The translations under genes were made by a program, and so were the position numbers. Below are positions 61,549-64,000 of a stretch of DNA of 64,000 nt, piece after piece. This stretch comes from CAYMPH01 sp964529415 (GTDB taxonomy: Bacteria > Spirochaetota > UBA4802 > UBA5550). The notes beneath the pieces are model-generated. The model did not search any database. It worked only from the letters and a program-made list of their open reading frames with translations, and was not told the DNA's origin. Location of the stretch: positions 124,001-188,000 of the forward strand of contig CAZGWD010000010.1 in the NCBI GenBank assembly GCA_964529415.1, written 5' to 3'. Numbering within the stretch: the stretch's first letter is position 1; each line of letters begins with the position of its first letter.

Positions 61549-62787
61549 AAAATCCAGAGTTGCAAAAAGATCTTCAACAGTTTCCTGCCTTCTTATTAAA
61601 TCTACACTGCCGTCTTCTTTCAGAAGCAGCTCTGCTGAACGGAGTTTTCCGTTGTAGTTGAATCCCATTGAGTGACCGTGAGCGCCTGTGTCGTGTATCA
61701 CAATTATATCTCCGATCTCTATCTCCGGAAGCATTCTGTCCACTGCGAACTTGTCGTTATTTTCGCACAACGAGCCTGTAATATCATATTTTTTATTGCA
61801 AGGCGTGTCTTCCTTGCCCGGAACAGTAATATGATGGTACGCGCCATACAAGCCAGGTCTCATTAAATTTGCCATGCACGCATCGAGTCCGATATAATTT
61901 TTATATATTTCCTTTTTATGCAGAACCTTCGCAACAAGATAACCGTACGGCCCTGTCATCATTCTTCCGCTTTCCATATAAATTTTAAGAGGATGAAGAT
62001 CTGTGCCTTCGATCATTTTCTCATATTCTTTTCTGATACCGTTACCTACATATGCCATATCTACAGCGCTCTGTTCCGGTTTGTACGGGATTCCGAAACC
62101 GCCGCCCATATTTACGAAATCAAACCTGATTCCAGTTTTAGAATTAATCTCAAGTGCGAGTTCAAACAGCATACGCGCGTTCTCGATAAAATAATCCGGA
62201 CTCAGCTCATTTGATGCAACCATGGTATGCAGACCGAATCTCTTGACTCCCCTGCTTTTAATTATTTCAAACCCCCTGAAGAGCTGCTCTCTGGTAAATC
62301 CGTACTTCGCCTCTTCCGGATGGCCTATAATTGCATTTCCTTCGCGCAAAGGACCCGGATTGTATCTGAAGCTGAGAATTTCAGGAAGACCGCATACTTT
62401 ATCAAGAAAATCGATATGCGAAAAATCATCCAGATTAATTACAGCTCCGAGCTCCCTGGCTTTGATGAATTCATCAGCAGGCGTATCATTTGAAGAAAAA
62501 AATATATTTTCACCGTTAATGCCGGACTTATGGGAAAGTATCAGCTCTGCCATTGAACTGCTGTCTGAACCGAAACCCTCCTCTTTCATAATTTTCATTA
62601 AATAAGGATTCGGCGCTGCTTTAACAGCAAAAAATTCCCTGAAGCCTTTATTCCATGCAAAAGCTTCCTTGAGTTTTCGCGCATTTTCTCTTATACCTTT
62701 TTCATCATATATATGAAAAGGTGTCGGATATTTTTTAATTATCTCTTCAATCTGATTTTTTGTAAATGGGATCTCTTTTCTGTTCAT
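61537..62787 (-). CDS. PLP-dependent decarboxylase, diaminopimelate decarboxylase (LysA) family
   Basis: The 416-residue fold-type III enzyme has FFAVKAAPNPYLMKIM with the PLP lysine at 56, GFGSDSSSMAEL, the glycine loop NMGGGFGIPY, YMESGRMMTGPYGYLV and the C-terminal DTGAHGHSMGFNYNGKLRSAELLL typical of LysA. The preferred assignment is diaminopimelate decarboxylase, giving lysine. The sequence is somewhat divergent (GLHTMVASNE in place of GLHCHIGS), so a related carboxy-amino-acid or polyamine substrate is possible. It ends 12 bases inside the fusion gene on the other strand. Confidence 0.83.
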   Translation of the reverse strand: MNRKEIPFTKNQIEEIIKKYPTPFHIYDEKGIRENARKLKEAFAWNKGFREFFAVKAAPNPYLMKIMKEEGFGSDSSSMAELILSHKSGINGENIFFSSNDTPADEFIKARELGAVINLDDFSHIDFLDKVCGLPEILSFRYNPGPLREGNAIIGHPEEAKYGFTREQLFRGFEIIKSRGVKRFGLHTMVASNELSPDYFIENARMLFELALEINSKTGIRFDFVNMGGGFGIPYKPEQSAVDMAYVGNGIRKEYEKMIEGTDLHPLKIYMESGRMMTGPYGYLVAKVLHKKEIYKNYIGLDACMANLMRPGLYGAYHHITVPGKEDTPCNKKYDITGSLCENNDKFAVDRMLPEIEIGDIIVIHDTGAHGHSMGFNYNGKLRSAELLLKEDGSVDLIRRQETVEDLFATLDFSRI

Positions 62788-63134
62788 AATATCAACCTGT
62801 TAAATTAAAAATACCTTCTTAAAGCAATTTACGAAATGATCAGTACAATAGTTTTTCTTTATTATTGAACATTTAATAATCTTTTTTCCAGGCATCACGA
62901 TGTCAAGAATTAATATTTTATTGACAGCTTAATGAAAGCTCTTTTAGAATAACATTTAGAGTTAAAAAATCTACCAAATAATAGCATAAAACGGTAGAAT
63001 CAGCCCATTGTCATTACAGCAGGAGTCCCGGCATAAAGCCGCGATAAACTTCGCGGAATGACATAAAATAGTTTTATTAAAAAACGCAGCCAGTTAAAAG
63101 AACAAAGCAACTATTACTATTAAGGGTATCACAG
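62788..63134. other. Divergent intergenic region with repeat remnant
   Basis: The 347-base region lies between the decarboxylase gene (minus) and the truncated receptor-like gene (plus). It contains a short repeat relative at 63010-63062. Reading frames here are short and lack ribosome sites. Confidence 0.5.
63010..63062. repeat. Short relative of the GTCATTCCCGC repeat
   Basis: GTCATT (63010-63015) and AATGAC (63057-63062) form the outer ends, with an inner perfect hairpin CCGCGA (63039-63044) / TCGCGG (63051-63056). The ends match those of the element at 51610-51741 but the interior is different and shorter. Confidence 0.5.
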
Positions 63135-64000
63135 ATGAGCTCCGGCAAAAATGAAAAATTAAACAGTAAAAGCGAGCTTCTTCTCGATATTACAAAAAAA
63201 AATAACCGCAGATTTGCTGTTGCTTTTACAGCTGTTGTTTTATTCGCGAATGCAGCTACTTTAATAATTAAATTAACCGGCAAGGGATCTCCTGAGCTCA
63301 CCTATTTGAAGATTGGAATTGAATTTGTAATATTATCAATTATTCTTGGACTAACAATTTTCCTGGCAAGACTGTCACAAAAAAAGAAAATTTCACAATA
63401 CATAAACATTACAGGCATTTTAATATCTTTATGGATATTCCAGTTTATTTTTTCAAACACAACAGAAATCTTCACAACATATTATATTGCCATAGCTCTC
63501 AGCGGTTTTTATTTCGATAAAAAAGTTACATTATACACACTGCTTCTTGTTCTTTTGGGACAAACTATTCTTTTTTATATATCACCTGAAACAATACCGG
63601 CCGGAGCTGAATCAAATGTAATTATCAAATATATTGCTTATTTTTTAACAGGCATTGGAGCAGCAGCAGGCGCAGACGCAGCAAACAAACTGCTGTATAT
63701 GGCCCTGGATAAAAATGAAAAAACTGAAAATTCGGTTTCTAATTTAAAAAAAATCGCCCGCGCAATAAAAAAATCAACTAATGTAATGAAAAAGGAAACC
63801 GACTCAAATGAAATAATATCCCGGAAAATGAATGAAATATCGAGAACACAATCGAATTCCATAGAAGAGATCAGTGCTTCGCTTGTCATTATGAAAAAAA
63901 ATGCGGAACAGTTAATGGATATTTCAACTTCACTTTTTGCTGAATTTATTTCATCTGTTAAGCTGTTAAACAAGCTGATGGAGTTAAACGGCAGCGTCAA
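63135..64000 (+). CDS. Membrane protein resembling a chemoreceptor or signalling protein, 3' part missing
   Basis: The frame is open from the ATG at 63135 (AAGGG eight bases upstream) to the window edge, 288 codons. There are about five to six hydrophobic segments between residues 28 and 185 (FAVAFTAVVLFANAATLII, IGIEFVILSIILGLTIFLA, LYTLLLVLLGQTILFYI, IAYFLTGIGAAAGADAA), then a charged, helical cytoplasmic part (KKIARAIKKSTNVMKKE, ISRTQSNSIEEISASLVIMKKNAEQL) that resembles the coiled coil of methyl-accepting proteins. The decisive C-terminal domain lies outside the window, so the function is open. Confidence 0.65.
   Translation, partial: MSSGKNEKLNSKSELLLDITKKNNRRFAVAFTAVVLFANAATLIIKLTGKGSPELTYLKIGIEFVILSIILGLTIFLARLSQKKKISQYINITGILISLWIFQFIFSNTTEIFTTYYIAIALSGFYFDKKVTLYTLLLVLLGQTILFYISPETIPAGAESNVIIKYIAYFLTGIGAAAGADAANKLLYMALDKNEKTENSVSNLKKIARAIKKSTNVMKKETDSNEIISRKMNEISRTQSNSIEEISASLVIMKKNAEQLMDISTSLFAEFISSVKLLNKLMELNGSV

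Noticed and set aside
63638..64000. Minus-strand open frame at the window end
   Set aside because: It lies opposite the plus-strand membrane-receptor-like gene, which has a ribosome site, membrane spans and sensible composition; the minus frame has neither.
1..64000. tRNA, rRNA, CRISPR arrays, prophage, transposase or retron genes
   Set aside because: No T-loop pattern in a cloverleaf context, no regularly spaced direct repeats, and no integrase, transposase or reverse-transcriptase motif was seen on either strand.

Overview
This is an AT-rich bacterial chromosome segment carrying 57 protein genes and no RNA gene that I can recognise. The gene set suggests a diderm, probably a member of the Spirochaetota with Leptospira-like affinities. 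The signs are several lipoproteins, a predicted outer-membrane barrel, an F-type rather than V-type ATPase, an MXAN_6521/LA_1396-like lipoprotein beside an MMPL/RND pump, and many multi-domain PAS/GAF/SpoIIE signalling proteins. The taxon is an inference from gene content; a recA, atpD or guaB tree would settle it.

Layout. 1-2035 (minus) is a fumarate-to-pyruvate module: two-subunit class I fumarase and a malic enzyme cut by the window edge. 2394-7535 (plus) holds a large protein with a degenerate GGDEF domain and two tandem-duplicated GT4 glycosyltransferases that also share promoter sequence. 7499-11962 (minus) encodes a MlaC-like protein, an RND/MMPL exporter and a lipoprotein, a likely envelope lipid-transport set, with a nitroreductase upstream. 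12139-14180 (plus) pairs a GT1 glycosyltransferase with a polysaccharide deacetylase. 14217-25867 (minus) is a long run of signalling genes (acidic protein, GAF plus dead GGDEF, SUMF1 fold, PAS-SpoIIE phosphatase, PAS histidine kinase) ending in glycogen phosphorylase and small genes.

26255-33340 (minus) is a complete F1Fo ATP synthase operon in the order I/Z-a-c-b-delta-alpha-gamma-beta-epsilon. It has a recognisable promoter, an end terminator and a terminator-like hairpin between the Fo and F1 genes. 33710-39411 contains a solo HicB-like gene, a PpiC lipoprotein, an outer-membrane protein and folE2, map and recA. 39879-41499 (plus) holds a membrane protein and an aberrant extended SDR. 41489-46677 (minus) is a MoxR/VWA pair resembling RavA-ViaA, preceded by a histidine-kinase-like protein that lacks the phospho-accepting histidine.

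46907-51582 contains an Lgt-family protein, small envelope proteins, an orphan gene and guaB. 51804-55226 (minus) is an acyl-AMP ligase, acyl carrier protein and alpha-oxoamine synthase set that probably builds a long-chain amino-ketone (sphingoid-base-like) lipid. 55525-64000 has a secreted helical protein, a DnaC-like ATPase with folK and panB, an acyltransferase, a metallophosphatase-nucleotidyltransferase fusion, a LysA-like decarboxylase and a truncated membrane receptor-like gene.

The best candidates for something undescribed are the calcineurin-phosphatase/nucleotidyltransferase fusion, the histidine-less kinase with MoxR/VWA, the signalling operon with inactivated catalytic sites, and the atp intra-operon hairpin. 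I saw no CRISPR array, prophage, insertion sequence or classical defence island.
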